Notes: a model not told the origin generated them from the sequence alone. A stretch of 64,000 bases of DNA from Sulfurimonas hydrogeniphila (GCF_009068765.1 NZ_CP035534.1:434001-498000), one strand, 5' to 3'. Positions 49,690 to 58,121 are shown, numbered from the stretch's first letter. A program made the numbers and translations.

Positions 49690-49711
49690 CCTTTATTATC
49701 TAAAAGTATAG

Positions 49712-49734
49712 GACATACTTTGGGACATACTTTT
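49712..49734 (-). repeat. tandem 10-bp repeats before integrase
   Basis: AAGTATGTCC occurs twice on the minus strand, separated by 4 bp, about 25 bp upstream of the integrase start. The arrangement suits an arm-type recombinase site or an operator. Confidence 0.45.
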
Positions 49735-49850
49735 ATAAGAAACATTATACACTGAAAAGAATTAATAAAAAAATTAAATGCCTGTATAAAGGCTTTTAGG
49801 GGCTAAAAAGAACTCTAAAGAAAGATATGAATTATGCTTGCGGTACCAGC

Positions 49851-49882
49851 GGTCACATGTTCGAATCATGTCGGGCGCACCA
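49851..49882 (+). other. 3' tRNA fragment, right attachment site of the large island
   Basis: The segment reads as a T-arm (ACATG-TTCGAAT-CATGT), then CGGGCGC, A and CCA: the last 30 or so bases of a tRNA, probably an arginine tRNA by its acceptor sequence. The 5' half is missing, so it is a duplicated attachment core next to the integrase. I see no intact partner in the window. Apart from it, the 345-bp gap 49690-50034 holds only the repeats upstream of the integrase and the IS30 terminal repeat. Confidence 0.7.
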
Positions 49883-50014
49883 TTAACAAACTTCCTAAAT
49901 AACGGCATTCCAAGAGATTTTCAAAACTAATTTATTTGTTTAAGATTAAGTTACTCCCACTTTTATTTCCACTTTTTAAATAAAAATTGAAATACACCCG
50001 CCAATTCTAATATC

Positions 50015-50345
50015 AAGTGCAATTTCCACCTAATTTAACTAGCTAACTTTTTACTCATTTCACTAAAAAACACCTCATATGGAGTTTTATATCCAAGGAT
50101 TTTTCTAGGTCGATTGTTAAGTCTGTTCTGAATCATAATGATTTCATCCTTTGAGACATTTAAAAAGGTGCTTTTCTTGGGTAAATACTGCCTGATTAAT
50201 CCGTTAGTATGCTCATTCAATCCTCTCTCCCAAGAGTGATATGGATTAGCAAAGTAAAAATCTGTGTTCAGTGCAGCTGCTACTTGTTTATGATATGCGA
50301 ATTCCTTGCCGTTGTCACTTGTAATTGTATGAGTGATCTTTTTCA
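50015..50345 (-). mobile_element. IS30-family fragment, right end
   Basis: The transposase C-terminus (50035 to about 50340) has THTITSDNGKEFAYHKQVAA, then YHSWERGLNEHTNGLIRQYL and PKKSTF, with the last Asp and Glu of the IS30 DDE site. The terminal repeat AAGTGCAATTT is at 50015-50025. The 5' part of the gene is missing because the IS3-type element begins at about 50345. This and the 35369-35589 piece are complementary halves of the same kind of element. Confidence 0.8.
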
Positions 50346-50411
50346 TTGGTGTGATGCGGCTACACTTATTCATACTCAGAACATTTAGCAATTCTGAGAT
50401 AAAATATCAGT

Positions 50412-50771
50412 ATGAATAAGGATAAAAAGAAGATGAAAAACAGTAAATACACCAGAGAATTTCGAGATTCAAGTGTGCAGTTAGTGATGAATTCAAATGA
50501 ATCAACAGCAAAGATTGCCAAAGATTTGGATGTCAATGAAAAAACACTTTATAATTGGGTCAGAGAATACAAGAAATCCAATAATATTCCCATAACACCA
50601 CGAGGTGGATTTACAAACAACAGCACTATTAAAGAAACCGCAGAAGAAGAGAATAAACGCCTGCGTGCAGAGAATAAACTTCTCAAACAGGAACGAGACA
50701 TATTAAAAAAGGCAACCGCACCCCAAGGGCACTTCTTTCAGGGCGCGTATTTCGCCAAAGAAACTCTGTGA
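50412..50771 (+). CDS. IS3-family transposase OrfA
   Basis: 119 residues, or 115 residues from the second ATG (MKNSKY). It has the OrfA helix-turn-helix (KYTREFRDSSVQLVMNSNES, then IAKDLDVNEKTLYNWVREYK) and leucine zipper (EEENKRLRAENKLLKQERDI). The usual end LKKATAYFAKE is interrupted by PQGHFFQGA, encoded by one arm of an inverted repeat (50718-50731). Confidence 0.85.
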   Translation: MNKDKKKMKNSKYTREFRDSSVQLVMNSNESTAKIAKDLDVNEKTLYNWVREYKKSNNIPITPRGGFTNNSTIKETAEEENKRLRAENKLLKQERDILKKATAPQGHFFQGAYFAKETL

Positions 50772-50813
50772 AGTATGTGCCGTGAGCGAAGCGAGGAAAT
50801 GCCCTTGGGGTGC
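50718..50813. repeat. 14-bp inverted repeat spanning the OrfA/OrfB junction
   Basis: GCACCCCAAGGGCA (50718-50731) and TGCCCTTGGGGTGC (50800-50813) are exact reverse complements 68 bp apart. They are GC-rich compared with the surroundings and interrupt conserved IS3 sequence on both sides, so they look like added DNA, perhaps a small palindromic element. Confidence 0.6.
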
Positions 50814-51234
50814 ATGGATACAAGAACACTCAAACGAGTTTCAAATAGCAGTGATGTGTAGGATACTTCAAGTCGATAAAGCAAGTTATTACCACTGGAT
50901 AAAGCAAGGATGCCAGATGCAACAGATAGATAAAAAACTTAATGAACTCATTGAAATTATCTTTATGCAGGGAAGAGAGAACTACGGTACCCGACGAATT
51001 AAAGATAAACTGGTACAAAGGTATGGATTTGTTGTTTCTCGTCGTCGCATAGGGCGTATAATGCGTGAACTGGGGCTTGTTGCAAAGACGAAAAAACGCT
51101 ATAGAATCAATACAACAAACTCAAATCACAACTTACCTGTTGCACCAAATATTTTAAACAGAGATTTTTATGCTTCATATCCTGATGAGAAATATGTTGG
51201 CGATATCACTTATATTCCAACAAATCGAGTTTGA
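50782..51234 (+). pseudogene. IS3-family transposase OrfB, truncated
   Basis: 150 residues. AWIQEHSNEFQIAVMCRILQ, then YYHWIKQG, and the HTH_21 part YGTRRIKDKLVQRYGFVVSR are normal. The DDE domain ends after the first Asp (YPDEKYVGDITYIPTNRV) where a stop occurs. The second Asp and the Glu are missing, so the element cannot transpose by itself. The first codons carry the inverted-repeat arm. Confidence 0.8.
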
Positions 51235-51308
51235 AGAAAAAATGATGTTACAAGTTGAAACAGCAGCTTAGAATCTTTATGGATAAGTATGAAATAGGGT
51301 TGACACAT

Positions 51309-51413
51309 CATGCTTCTTAGACTGCATCCGTTAAGAATCTGTTTGGAGTAACCTTGTTTTTGCATTGATTTTCGTAATGTATCCATATCAACTTGGCGGA
51401 TAAGCTTTATTTC
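51309..51413 (-). pseudogene. integrase relic
   Basis: About 105 bp reads IKLIRQVDMDTLRKSMQKQG then YSKQILNGCSLRS, matching IKLIRQVDIDALRKSMEKQG in the integrase at 48574-49689. It is the remnant of an earlier related island at the same spot. Confidence 0.75.
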
Positions 51414-51457
51414 TATAAAAAAAGATTACAATACGTTTATAATTCTAAGGAGAAACA

Positions 51458-52078
51458 ATGAAAATACGAAATCTTTTATGTCTGAGTGGAATGCTTCTGC
51501 TTTCAACAACACTCTTTGCCGGCGAAGTTCCTGAGGAAGCGGATGCTTCTCGCGCACATATTGAGGCAAAACACCATGAAGAAGGAAACCTTTATATCGT
51601 TGCCAAAGGACTGTTGAGTTTAGGTGACAATTATACGGAAGAAGCAAAAGGCACAGAACCTGAAGCGATTTTAAAAGGTGACACCGGACAGGGTTTCGGA
51701 ATTGATTTGGGATATAGACTGGGCTATGGTTTTGCTACAGAATTTGATTTTTCATACACACATACTACGGTTACAAAATCTGTTGTCGGTGAGGCAGATG
51801 TAAGTGCGGGAGCAGATTATTACAGTTACGGTATAGATTTGCTGTACGGATATCATGTAAATGAAGAAATTGTTCTTTTTGGAAAAGCAGGATGGGAAAT
51901 CGAGAAAGAAAAAATCAGTGCTTTTGGTATTGACGGAACCAATGACGGATTTACCTATGCTGCCGGAATGGAATACGGTCTCTCTTCGCATTGGGCACTG
52001 ATAGGAGAGTATGAAGGCTCTTTAATAGACGGTCCGCGCGGAGATAACATTTTTGCCGGTGTAAGTTATACTTTTTAA
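51458..52078 (+). CDS. outer-membrane beta-barrel protein
   Basis: 206 residues. Signal peptide 1-21 (MKIRNLLCLSGMLLLSTTLF, then A). The mature part has alternating amphipathic strands separated by turns (GIDLGYRLGYGFATEFDFSY, SSHWALIGEYEGSLIDGP) and ends in an aromatic residue (FAGVSYTF), the recognition signal for outer-membrane insertion. The length fits an eight-strand barrel of the OmpW/OprF N-domain type. Its ribosome site is AAGGAGAAACA. It is probably a backbone gene between two islands. Confidence 0.8.
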   Translation: MKIRNLLCLSGMLLLSTTLFAGEVPEEADASRAHIEAKHHEEGNLYIVAKGLLSLGDNYTEEAKGTEPEAILKGDTGQGFGIDLGYRLGYGFATEFDFSYTHTTVTKSVVGEADVSAGADYYSYGIDLLYGYHVNEEIVLFGKAGWEIEKEKISAFGIDGTNDGFTYAAGMEYGLSSHWALIGEYEGSLIDGPRGDNIFAGVSYTF

Positions 52079-52097
52079 AACATTCAGACAGTCTCTG

Positions 52098-52122
52098 TGA
52101 GCAGGATCTTTCTGCTCACATA
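52098..52122 (+). terminator. candidate terminator after the outer-membrane gene
   Basis: TGTGAGCAG and CTGCTCACA form a 9-bp stem with a 7-base loop, 20 bp after the stop codon. The T-run is not immediate (TAAAAAAATACTG then six T), so strength is uncertain. Confidence 0.5.
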
Positions 52123-52139
52123 AAAAAATACTGTTTTTT

Positions 52140-52215
52140 CTCCTTATCGCTTAACTGGATAAAGCAGTCCCCTCCTAAGGGATAGCTCGTGGTTCGAGTC
52201 CACGTAGGGAGACCA
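52140..52215 (+). tRNA. tRNA-Arg (anticodon CCT)
   Basis: The 76 bases fold as a full cloverleaf: acceptor CTCCTTA/TAGGGAG, D-stem GCTT/AAGC, anticodon stem GTCCC/GGGAT with loop CTCCTAA (anticodon CCU), T-stem CGTGG/CCACG with loop TTCGAGT, and an encoded CCA. Its 3' end (52201-52215) is the integration target of the satellite island; the gene remains whole. Confidence 0.95.
52201..52215 (+). other. left attachment core of the satellite island
   Basis: CACGTAGGGAGACCA, the last 15 bases of tRNA-Arg, is repeated exactly at 58966-58980. The interval between is 6.8 kb and begins with an integrase gene, so these are the left and right attachment sites. Confidence 0.9.
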
Positions 52216-52328
52216 CCTATCAATTTAATGCAATCCAATAAATACATTTTAACCCCTAAAATACGAACTTTTAAGTACTTATTCTATAAAATACAAACAA
52301 CTGCAATATAATACAATTAACAAATTTA

Positions 52329-52345
52329 AGGGATAACTTTAGGGA
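52329..52345 (+). repeat. arm-type repeat, left end of satellite
   Basis: AGGGATAACTTTAGGGA occurs here and, with one change (T for C), at 58887-58903 near the other end. Paired 17-bp repeats inside both attachment sites suit integrase arm-binding sites. Confidence 0.6.
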
Positions 52346-52370
52346 TTAGTGGTAATATACTGTTATCCTT

Positions 52371-53603
52371 ATGAAAAGAGTTATCCCTATGGCACGAAAA
52401 ACGACACCTTTAACAGATACAGAAATAAGCAAAGCAAAACCAAAAGCAAAAGAGTACAAGCTTTTTGATGGTGGAGGACTTTATCTCTCTATAAGCCCTA
52501 AGGGTGGTAAATGGTGGCGATTAAAATACCTATTTGAAAACAAAGAGTATAGAATATCTTTAGGTACCTATCCAAGCACACCGCTAAAAGAAGCAAGAAA
52601 ACAAAGAGATGAACTAAAAGAAAAAATAGCTTTAGGGATAAATCCAAGTTCAGAACGAAAAGCAGAAAAGTTATCCCTTAAAACAAAACAAGATGAAGCA
52701 AAAAACACTCTTAGTCATGTAGCTGATGAGTTTTTTATGCAAATTATAGAGAGTGTTACACCTAAGTATCATAAGAAGTTGAGAAGTTACTATGATAATC
52801 ACGTGAAAGCCCCGTTAGGAACAAAACCAATCAAAGAGATACAAAGGGTTGATATTTTATCAATTGTTGATACAATGCAAGATAAGGGTATATTTGAAAG
52901 CACAAAAAAAACAATAAATCTTTTAGAGAGAATTTACAAATATGCAATAGTTAGGGAGTATGTAGAGCATAATATTGTTGCCGATTTTGATAAGAAAATA
53001 GTTATCAAGAAAAGGGCAGTGAAACATCATGCATTTTTTAAAGATGATAATATGATAAAGATACTGTTAGAAGCTGTAAATAATTATCAAGGCGAGATAG
53101 TTACAAAGTATGCTTTAAAAATTATTCCATATTTAGCAGTAAGACCGATAGAGTTGAGATCGTTAAGATGGGAGTATATCAACTTTAAAGATAATCTCAT
53201 AACAATACCAGCTGATAAAATGAAGATGAGAAAAGAGCACTTAATTCCTATGACTTCAACAGTTAAGAAGATGATACAAGAGCTACAAGAGTTCACAAGT
53301 GATAAGCCATATTTATTTGCAAACGCAGTCTATAAAGATAGATACATGAGTGAGAACACGATTAATGTAGCACTTAGACGAATGGGATTTAGTAAAGATG
53401 AGATAGTATCTCACGGTTTTAGAAGTATGTTTAGCACTATTGCAAATGAAAAAAGCCCTTTTAGTCGTGATGTAATTGATACGCAATTAGCTCATAGTGT
53501 AGGAAGCAGTGTAAGCCAAGCATATAACCGTGCCAAGTATCTTGATGAGAGAGTGGAGCTTATGCAGTGGTGGAGTGATTATCTTGATGAGGTGCAAAGA
53601 TGA
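52371..53603 (+). CDS. P4-type tyrosine integrase of the satellite
   Basis: 410 residues, or 404 from the second ATG at 52389 (MARKTT). The N-terminal DUF4102 arm-binding domain (LFDGGGLYLSISPKGGKWWR, then YRISLGTYPSTPLKEARKQR) is typical of P4/tRNA-targeting integrases. Catalytic residues: LAVRPIELRSLRWEYINFKD (Arg), IVSHGFRSMFSTIANE (H-x-x-R), TQLAHSVGSSVSQAYNRAKY (His, then Tyr). It is located 155 bp from the tRNA it targets, and its stop overlaps the next start (ATGA). Confidence 0.93.
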   Translation: MKRVIPMARKTTPLTDTEISKAKPKAKEYKLFDGGGLYLSISPKGGKWWRLKYLFENKEYRISLGTYPSTPLKEARKQRDELKEKIALGINPSSERKAEKLSLKTKQDEAKNTLSHVADEFFMQIIESVTPKYHKKLRSYYDNHVKAPLGTKPIKEIQRVDILSIVDTMQDKGIFESTKKTINLLERIYKYAIVREYVEHNIVADFDKKIVIKKRAVKHHAFFKDDNMIKILLEAVNNYQGEIVTKYALKIIPYLAVRPIELRSLRWEYINFKDNLITIPADKMKMRKEHLIPMTSTVKKMIQELQEFTSDKPYLFANAVYKDRYMSENTINVALRRMGFSKDEIVSHGFRSMFSTIANEKSPFSRDVIDTQLAHSVGSSVSQAYNRAKYLDERVELMQWWSDYLDEVQR

Positions 53604-54139
53604 TAACACAATGGATTAAAAAAATTTCAGAGCAATATAATTTAATAGACTCTCTTGTACTAAGGAGTAATGATTTTTATAGTTTAAATTCAAAAATAAA
53701 AGATATTCAAAAAAGAGAAATCTTTATAGTTCCGCCAGCAGATATAAATAAAATTGCAAATAATATCACTAAGTTAGCGGATAGAATTCCAGATGTCAGG
53801 AAAGGCTTAGATGTTTTAAATAAAACAGCAGCAGGTGCTTTTTTTTGGGAAGATGAACAAGAACAAGCTGAATTTGTTATAGAACTTATAAAGTTAAATA
53901 TTTTAGTTAGAAATATTAGTAAAGAGATAGGGCTTGATAATGCGATGAAAATACAGTTTTATTATGTTATTAAAATATTTAAACATTATCTTAATATTAA
54001 AAAAAGAGTTCCATTAGAAAAGTATGCAAATATCTCTATTACTTTGATGTTTGGAGAGTTGAAAGAGCGACAATATAAAATTACAAATGATATTTTAGAA
54101 AAAACTTGCATAAATATCACATTTAGATACTACAATTAA
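53600..54139 (+). CDS. hypothetical protein coupled to the integrase
   Basis: 179 residues, helical, with AINLTKLADRIPDVR-like amphipathic stretches (NNITKLADRIPDVRKGLDVL) and an aromatic FFWEDEQEQAEF. No family is recognised and there is no signal peptide. It is translationally coupled to the integrase by a 4-bp overlap, so it may assist or regulate integration. The 228 bp after it (54140-54367) is AT-rich and contains short dyads (CCCTT/AAGGG; AACACT/AGTGTT) just before the next gene, possibly a regulatory region or origin. Confidence 0.6.
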   Translation: MITQWIKKISEQYNLIDSLVLRSNDFYSLNSKIKDIQKREIFIVPPADINKIANNITKLADRIPDVRKGLDVLNKTAAGAFFWEDEQEQAEFVIELIKLNILVRNISKEIGLDNAMKIQFYYVIKIFKHYLNIKKRVPLEKYANISITLMFGELKERQYKITNDILEKTCINITFRYYN

Positions 54140-54367
54140 AATCAATTTCTTAAATATTTAAATACACAGCACACACTACATACTTTAAAACTTAAACTTA
54201 CTTAAGCTTAGATAACTCCTTGTTTAAGCTTTGTAGTAAATCACACTCTCAAAAAAAATATAATACATTACAAATAAGTTTAAACAAATACATCAAAAAA
54301 CTATAATTGATGTATAGCCACCCTTTGGCAAGGGCGAACACTTTTAAGAGTGTTTGGAGTTATTACA

Positions 54368-54544
54368 ATGGAAAAGCGATATTACAGAGCTAAAGAAGTA
54401 GCGGTGTATTTAGGCGTATCAATTACAACAGTATGGAACTATGCAAAAGATGGGAGATTAACTCCTAAGAAGTTATCTAATCACGCAACAGTTTTTGATA
54501 TTAAAGAAGTAGAAACACTTTTTGATAATGTAGAGGTGGCTTAA
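54368..54544 (+). CDS. excisionase/AlpA-like DNA-binding protein
   Basis: 58 residues from the ATG at 54368, which has GGAG nine bases before it. MEKRYYRAKEVAVYLGVSIT, then TVWNYAKDGRLTPKKLSNHA, is a MerR-like helix-turn-helix as in Xis/AlpA proteins, with the C-terminal recognition strand VFDIKEVETLF. It would control excision and early gene expression of the island. Confidence 0.85.
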   Translation: MEKRYYRAKEVAVYLGVSITTVWNYAKDGRLTPKKLSNHATVFDIKEVETLFDNVEVA

Positions 54545-54545
54545 T

Positions 54546-54812
54546 ATGAAAACTTTAAGTCATAAACTACACATATTAAAAACGCTACTTGAAAGTGATG
54601 TAAAACTCACGGCTACAGACTTTAGCTATGTATCAAATGCAAATCAATACTTTTGTGAATTGGAACTTCAAGGGCTGATAAAAAGCGAATGGGGCAAAAA
54701 AGGAAATGCAAAAGTAAAACTTAGATATGTGCCAAATGAGATAAGAGAAAAAGCGAGTAAATTTCTCTCAACTCACATAAAATCAAATGAAGCCCAGAAC
54801 GGCAAAGATTGA
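54546..54812 (+). CDS. small winged-helix-like protein
   Basis: 88 residues: HKLHILKTLLESDVKLTATD, then FSYVSNANQYFCELELQGLI and a basic wing (KSEWGKKGNAKVKLRYVP). This fits a small winged helix that binds DNA, as often found next to Rep genes. It starts one base after the stop of the previous gene and overlaps the next by 26 bp. Confidence 0.6.
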   Translation: MKTLSHKLHILKTLLESDVKLTATDFSYVSNANQYFCELELQGLIKSEWGKKGNAKVKLRYVPNEIREKASKFLSTHIKSNEAQNGKD

Positions 54813-55458
54813 CTCAATGAACTTTAGTAGCAAAAACTTAGAAGCATATTTTATCAATGATGATTATATCATAGAAACAGTCAAAAGCATAGGTGTATTC
54901 AATCCTGATGCCTGGTTGGAAGCATTTAAAAAGCCTCTCACTAAAAACATAGTGGAAGCTAAAATCTTGCATACATCAACAGGCTTGACGCTGCCTATCA
55001 AACGACACAGCAGAAGCCAGACAAAGCAAACTTTAGAGTTTGCAGGGCTACACAGTTACAATGAGAAATCAAAGCTTTTAAGTGAGCTACTAAGCAGTTT
55101 ATTGGAGCATATACAAAACGAGCAGGTCACACGGCTTGATGTAGCGATAGACTTCAAAGGAAAGATACCGAACAGAGTGATAAAAAAACTTTGTGAAGAT
55201 AGAGATCCTCTTAGAAGATGGAATACGACCTACTACAAAAGCAAGAGTGAAAAAAAGCAAAACTATTATATGAATATCAAGACTTATTCTAAGTCAAACA
55301 AAGAGAAACTTAGAGAAGAAATAAATAGGCTTGAGTTTGTATTTATGAGAGATTATCTCAAAAAAGTACAGGTCAAAGATATTGAAAAATCTTTTAAAAG
55401 AATTGCAAAAAGTATAAAGAAATTTAGCGGTCTTGATGTGCAAATCTCATACCTTTAA
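54787..55458 (+). CDS. Rep-like replication initiator
   Basis: 223 residues, or 212 from MNFSSK at 54820. EQVTRLDVAIDFKGKIPNRV, then TTYYKSKSEKKQNYYMNIKT and YSKSNKEKLREEINRLEFVF, match the order of Rep_trans/filamentous-phage replication initiators (R-x-D-x-x-x-D-F, then a Y-D-K-like helix and R-x-E-x-x-F). The catalytic Tyr cannot be fixed by eye. It would initiate replication of the excised satellite. Confidence 0.6.
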   Translation: MKPRTAKIDSMNFSSKNLEAYFINDDYIIETVKSIGVFNPDAWLEAFKKPLTKNIVEAKILHTSTGLTLPIKRHSRSQTKQTLEFAGLHSYNEKSKLLSELLSSLLEHIQNEQVTRLDVAIDFKGKIPNRVIKKLCEDRDPLRRWNTTYYKSKSEKKQNYYMNIKTYSKSNKEKLREEINRLEFVFMRDYLKKVQVKDIEKSFKRIAKSIKKFSGLDVQISYL

Positions 55459-55557
55459 GTTATATACTAAGAAATTCTTGCAAAACATCCACTTAAGCCC
55501 AAGAAATAGGGCTTTATCGGGTGTTAAAAACTGAACACAAAAAAAGGACAAAAAAAG

Positions 55558-55977
55558 ATGAAAAATACAGCAGTAAAAACAAAAGAAAAATATGAGAGAA
55601 AACTTGCAAAAGCGATCTCTAAAAGTGGCGGGATTACTCTTACAAATAATGGTGCAAATATTGACTATGTTTCACTTGCAGAACCAAAAGGATTATATGC
55701 AGTCGATAACTTTGATATTGAACTCGTAGCAGTAGAAGCAATAGTGCAGGAAGTATCAACAGGCAAAGTTTTTGCATTTAACGAAGAGTTTGGAGTGATG
55801 GGCATAGAGTTTGATTTTATGGGGAGTAAAGAAGATTGTTATAAATATCTACTTGATGATGCAGGAGAGAGTAAAAAAGAAAATCTGGCAGAAACAATTG
55901 CAAGTATCTATTTTAATGTTCACAAAGGCAAAGAGAAAATATACCCAAATGAGGTTATTAAGTTTGAAGAAGTGTAG
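55558..55977 (+). CDS. hypothetical protein
   Basis: 139 residues, mixed alpha/beta, preceded by AAAAGGACAAAAAAAG. The order SGGITLTNNGANIDYVSLAE, then VDNFDIELVAVEAIVQEVST, shows strand-rich segments and a C-terminal acidic end. No family is recognised. It lies between Rep and a small DNA-binding-like protein in the satellite. Confidence 0.55.
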   Translation: MKNTAVKTKEKYERKLAKAISKSGGITLTNNGANIDYVSLAEPKGLYAVDNFDIELVAVEAIVQEVSTGKVFAFNEEFGVMGIEFDFMGSKEDCYKYLLDDAGESKKENLAETIASIYFNVHKGKEKIYPNEVIKFEEV

Positions 55978-56038
55978 CAAAGAGTAAATACATACAAATC
56001 TACTTCTAAGTTTAAATAATGGCTTAGAGGTACTTTAA

Positions 56039-56299
56039 ATGCAATATTACAAGGCAAAAACAATGAACGACAATAGCCGAATAAGACCGTATATTGATAC
56101 AAGGATTGTTATCCTGCTGGAACGGTTGAGAGAGATACAAGGCGTATCAGTTGGCAAAATATTAACGGCTCTTCTCTATGAGTCAGAAACATTTAAAACG
56201 CTGATTGAAAATTATTATGATGCAACAGATAAAGAACTGAAAAAGATATTTTTAGGACTACCCTTTGATGCTAATAAATGTAAGAATAAACAATCTTAA
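56039..56299 (+). CDS. small ribbon-helix-helix-like protein
   Basis: 86 residues; a second start, MNDNSR at 56063, is possible. RPYIDTRIVILLERLREIQG, then VSVGKILTALLYESETFKTL, resembles a ribbon-helix-helix regulator (beta strand, helix, turn, helix). It is probably a transcriptional regulator of the satellite. Confidence 0.55.
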   Translation: MQYYKAKTMNDNSRIRPYIDTRIVILLERLREIQGVSVGKILTALLYESETFKTLIENYYDATDKELKKIFLGLPFDANKCKNKQS

Positions 56300-56314
56300 A
56301 AAAGGACAGAAAAA

Positions 56315-56635
56315 ATGGATAAAAATTTAGTGATGATGGCACTCAAAGAGATACCACGCATAAGTAAAAATCTCAATAATGGCAATGATGATGCAAAATC
56401 AGAGATGCGAGTAATAATTGCCGCATTAAAAAATGCACAGCCTGAACAGGGAATGGCAATGGCAATGGCAAGTACATCATTTTTATTAAAAGCAGTTGAG
56501 GGAAGACCTATAAGTGAGGATATGGCACGAACTATAAAAGATAGTGCCTTAAAAGAGTTGGCTTGTAAATTCAATTGTGAAGCTGATTTTAAAGATGAGA
56601 ATAAAATACAAATGTTAAAAGGACTTTTAAAATGA
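56315..56635 (+). CDS. hypothetical helical protein
   Basis: 106 residues, all helical (MALKEIPRISKNLNNGNDDA, then RVIIAALKNAQPEQGMAMAM and LKAVEGRPISEDMARTIKDS). Ribosome site AAAGGACAG. It overlaps the following gene by 4 bp. No family is recognised; the pair probably forms a module of the satellite. Confidence 0.6.
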   Translation: MDKNLVMMALKEIPRISKNLNNGNDDAKSEMRVIIAALKNAQPEQGMAMAMASTSFLLKAVEGRPISEDMARTIKDSALKELACKFNCEADFKDENKIQMLKGLLK

Positions 56636-57075
56636 GTGAACACAGAGAAATAATCGCAGCACTTCAAAAAATACCGAGCTTGATAAAAGAGTTTGACAAA
56701 CTTGATAAGTCAATCGCTGGCACAGATGAGAAGAGAAAAGCATTATCAAAAGAAGACTATCAACTTGTTCTCTTGAATTTTGATGCAAAAGATGCAAGAG
56801 GTACAGGCTTAAAAGCAAAGATATTGAGAACAGGACACGAACTATCAAGTGCAAAACCTGATTTTAATTTGTCGTGTCAAAACATCAACGCTCTGCATAA
56901 CTATGTGAAAGTCATTGGTAAAGATGCGATGAGTGAGAGAGTCTCAAAACAATTGGAGTTGTCGGAGTTGTTGGAAGTTCAAAAAGAGTTTCAATCAATC
57001 AACGATTTTTTAGATGATGCAAAGATAAAAGCATTAAACACATACTTAAAAGGGAAAAAACAAAATGACTTATAG
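56632..57075 (+). CDS. hypothetical helical protein
   Basis: 147 residues, helical and charged. The N-terminal part (IIAALQKIPSLIKEFDKLDK) shares a loose resemblance with the start of the preceding protein, so the two may be diverged paralogues. It overlaps its neighbours by 4 and 11 bp. No function is assigned. Confidence 0.6.
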   Translation: MSEHREIIAALQKIPSLIKEFDKLDKSIAGTDEKRKALSKEDYQLVLLNFDAKDARGTGLKAKILRTGHELSSAKPDFNLSCQNINALHNYVKVIGKDAMSERVSKQLELSELLEVQKEFQSINDFLDDAKIKALNTYLKGKKQNDL

Positions 57076-57634
57076 AGAGGCAGCGACTTACACAAACAGA
57101 AGTACGATAGAGATTAAAACAGAGTTTGAGGACATCCTCGAGGCATTAGAAGAAGCAGGGATTAAACAAGAGATTACAATAGAGTTGTTAGATTTTTGGC
57201 TCAATGGAAGCGTACTTGTAAATTATGATATTTATCTCACACGGCTTGATGCTGAAAAGCTATTGAAAGATAAGGGAATTCCGACACGACACATAAGTCA
57301 GGCACTAAGAAGCGATGCACTTGATAAGTATGTACTCTTTAAAAATGTTTGTTTGAATTTTATCGGAGAAGAGCTTACAGCAGATTTTAAAACTCTTATA
57401 CTTGATCCGATTAATGAAATGTATGTGAAGCCCTATGAAGCAAGCAAAGCACACAAAGCGAAACAGCTCAAAGTTGCCAGAGATTTAATAGTGAAGTTCA
57501 AGCCAGACTTAGGCAAAGCTATTGAACAGCTGCGAGGATTAGATCCTCATACAATAGCGGGAACTTTTGAAGAGACGATCCTCTTAAAGATGGAACAGAT
57601 GCAGCACTTGATTATAAATCAGTTGGAAGCATAA
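57065..57634 (+). CDS. hypothetical protein upstream of HNH nuclease
   Basis: 189 residues, beginning MTYREAATYTNRSTIEIKTE, then LARL-type helices (YLTRLDAEKLLKDKGIPTRH). Helical throughout. Adjacent to the HNH gene without a gap (57634/57635). In phages such proteins are often packaging or regulatory accessories, but I see no diagnostic motif. Confidence 0.55.
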   Translation: MTYREAATYTNRSTIEIKTEFEDILEALEEAGIKQEITIELLDFWLNGSVLVNYDIYLTRLDAEKLLKDKGIPTRHISQALRSDALDKYVLFKNVCLNFIGEELTADFKTLILDPINEMYVKPYEASKAHKAKQLKVARDLIVKFKPDLGKAIEQLRGLDPHTIAGTFEETILLKMEQMQHLIINQLEA

Positions 57635-57982
57635 ATGCCAAGCATATCAAGAAAGATATGTGGCAAGCACGGCATCTATACAGGTGCCAAGTGTAGTGAG
57701 TGCAAAGCTGAAAGAGACAAGCACTACAACAAGACATCAAGAAACGAAGAGGCAACAGCCTTTTACAACTCTACCAAGTGGAGAAAGGTTAGGAAGCAGG
57801 TACTTATTCGAGACGGTGGCGTGTGTTGTGTTTGTGGTTGTGCAAATCAAAAGATGATAGTTGATCACATCAAAGAGATTAGTGACGGCGGGTGCAAACT
57901 ATGTTACGACAACTTAAGAACGGTTTGTGTCTCATGTCATAACACAATCACAGCTGAAAATAAGAAGAACAGAGGACAATGA
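57635..57982 (+). CDS. HNH endonuclease
   Basis: 115 residues. CGKHGIYTGAKCSECKAERD is a zinc knuckle. VRKQVLIRDGGVCCVCGCAN, then KMIVDHIKEISDGGCKLCYD and NLRTVCVSCHNTITAENK, is the HNH nuclease (D-H...N...H) with four zinc cysteines. Phage HNH enzymes of this type usually sit next to terminase genes and are needed for DNA packaging, which fits the small terminase gene 140 bp downstream. Confidence 0.9.
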   Translation: MPSISRKICGKHGIYTGAKCSECKAERDKHYNKTSRNEEATAFYNSTKWRKVRKQVLIRDGGVCCVCGCANQKMIVDHIKEISDGGCKLCYDNLRTVCVSCHNTITAENKKNRGQ

Positions 57983-58089
57983 GAGTACACGGGGGCAGTA
58001 TAAAATTCTGGGAAACTAAAGGCTGTTGTTTATCGAACATACAGTCACGAAGAAAAGAACTTGAAATTTCAAAATATTTGAAAAGGTAA
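57979..58089 (+). CDS. 36-residue basic peptide coupled to HNH
   Basis: The ATG overlaps the HNH stop (AATGA). The frame starts MRVHGGSIKFWETKGCCLSN and ends YLKR. Its charge and coupling suggest a real small gene, but there is no other support. Confidence 0.4.
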   Translation: MRVHGGSIKFWETKGCCLSNIQSRRKELEISKYLKR

Positions 58090-58121
58090 CATAAATAATA
58101 ACATATAAGGAGGCTAAGAAG

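Noticed and set aside
49835-49882. A complete tRNA gene next to the integrase
   Set aside because: The T-arm and acceptor 3' strand are good, but no 5' acceptor or D-arm pairs with them, so it is only a 3' fragment.
54140-54367. A replication origin with iterons upstream of the excisionase gene
   Set aside because: Short dyads and AT-rich sequence are present, but no regular direct repeats can be counted, so an origin is not claimed.
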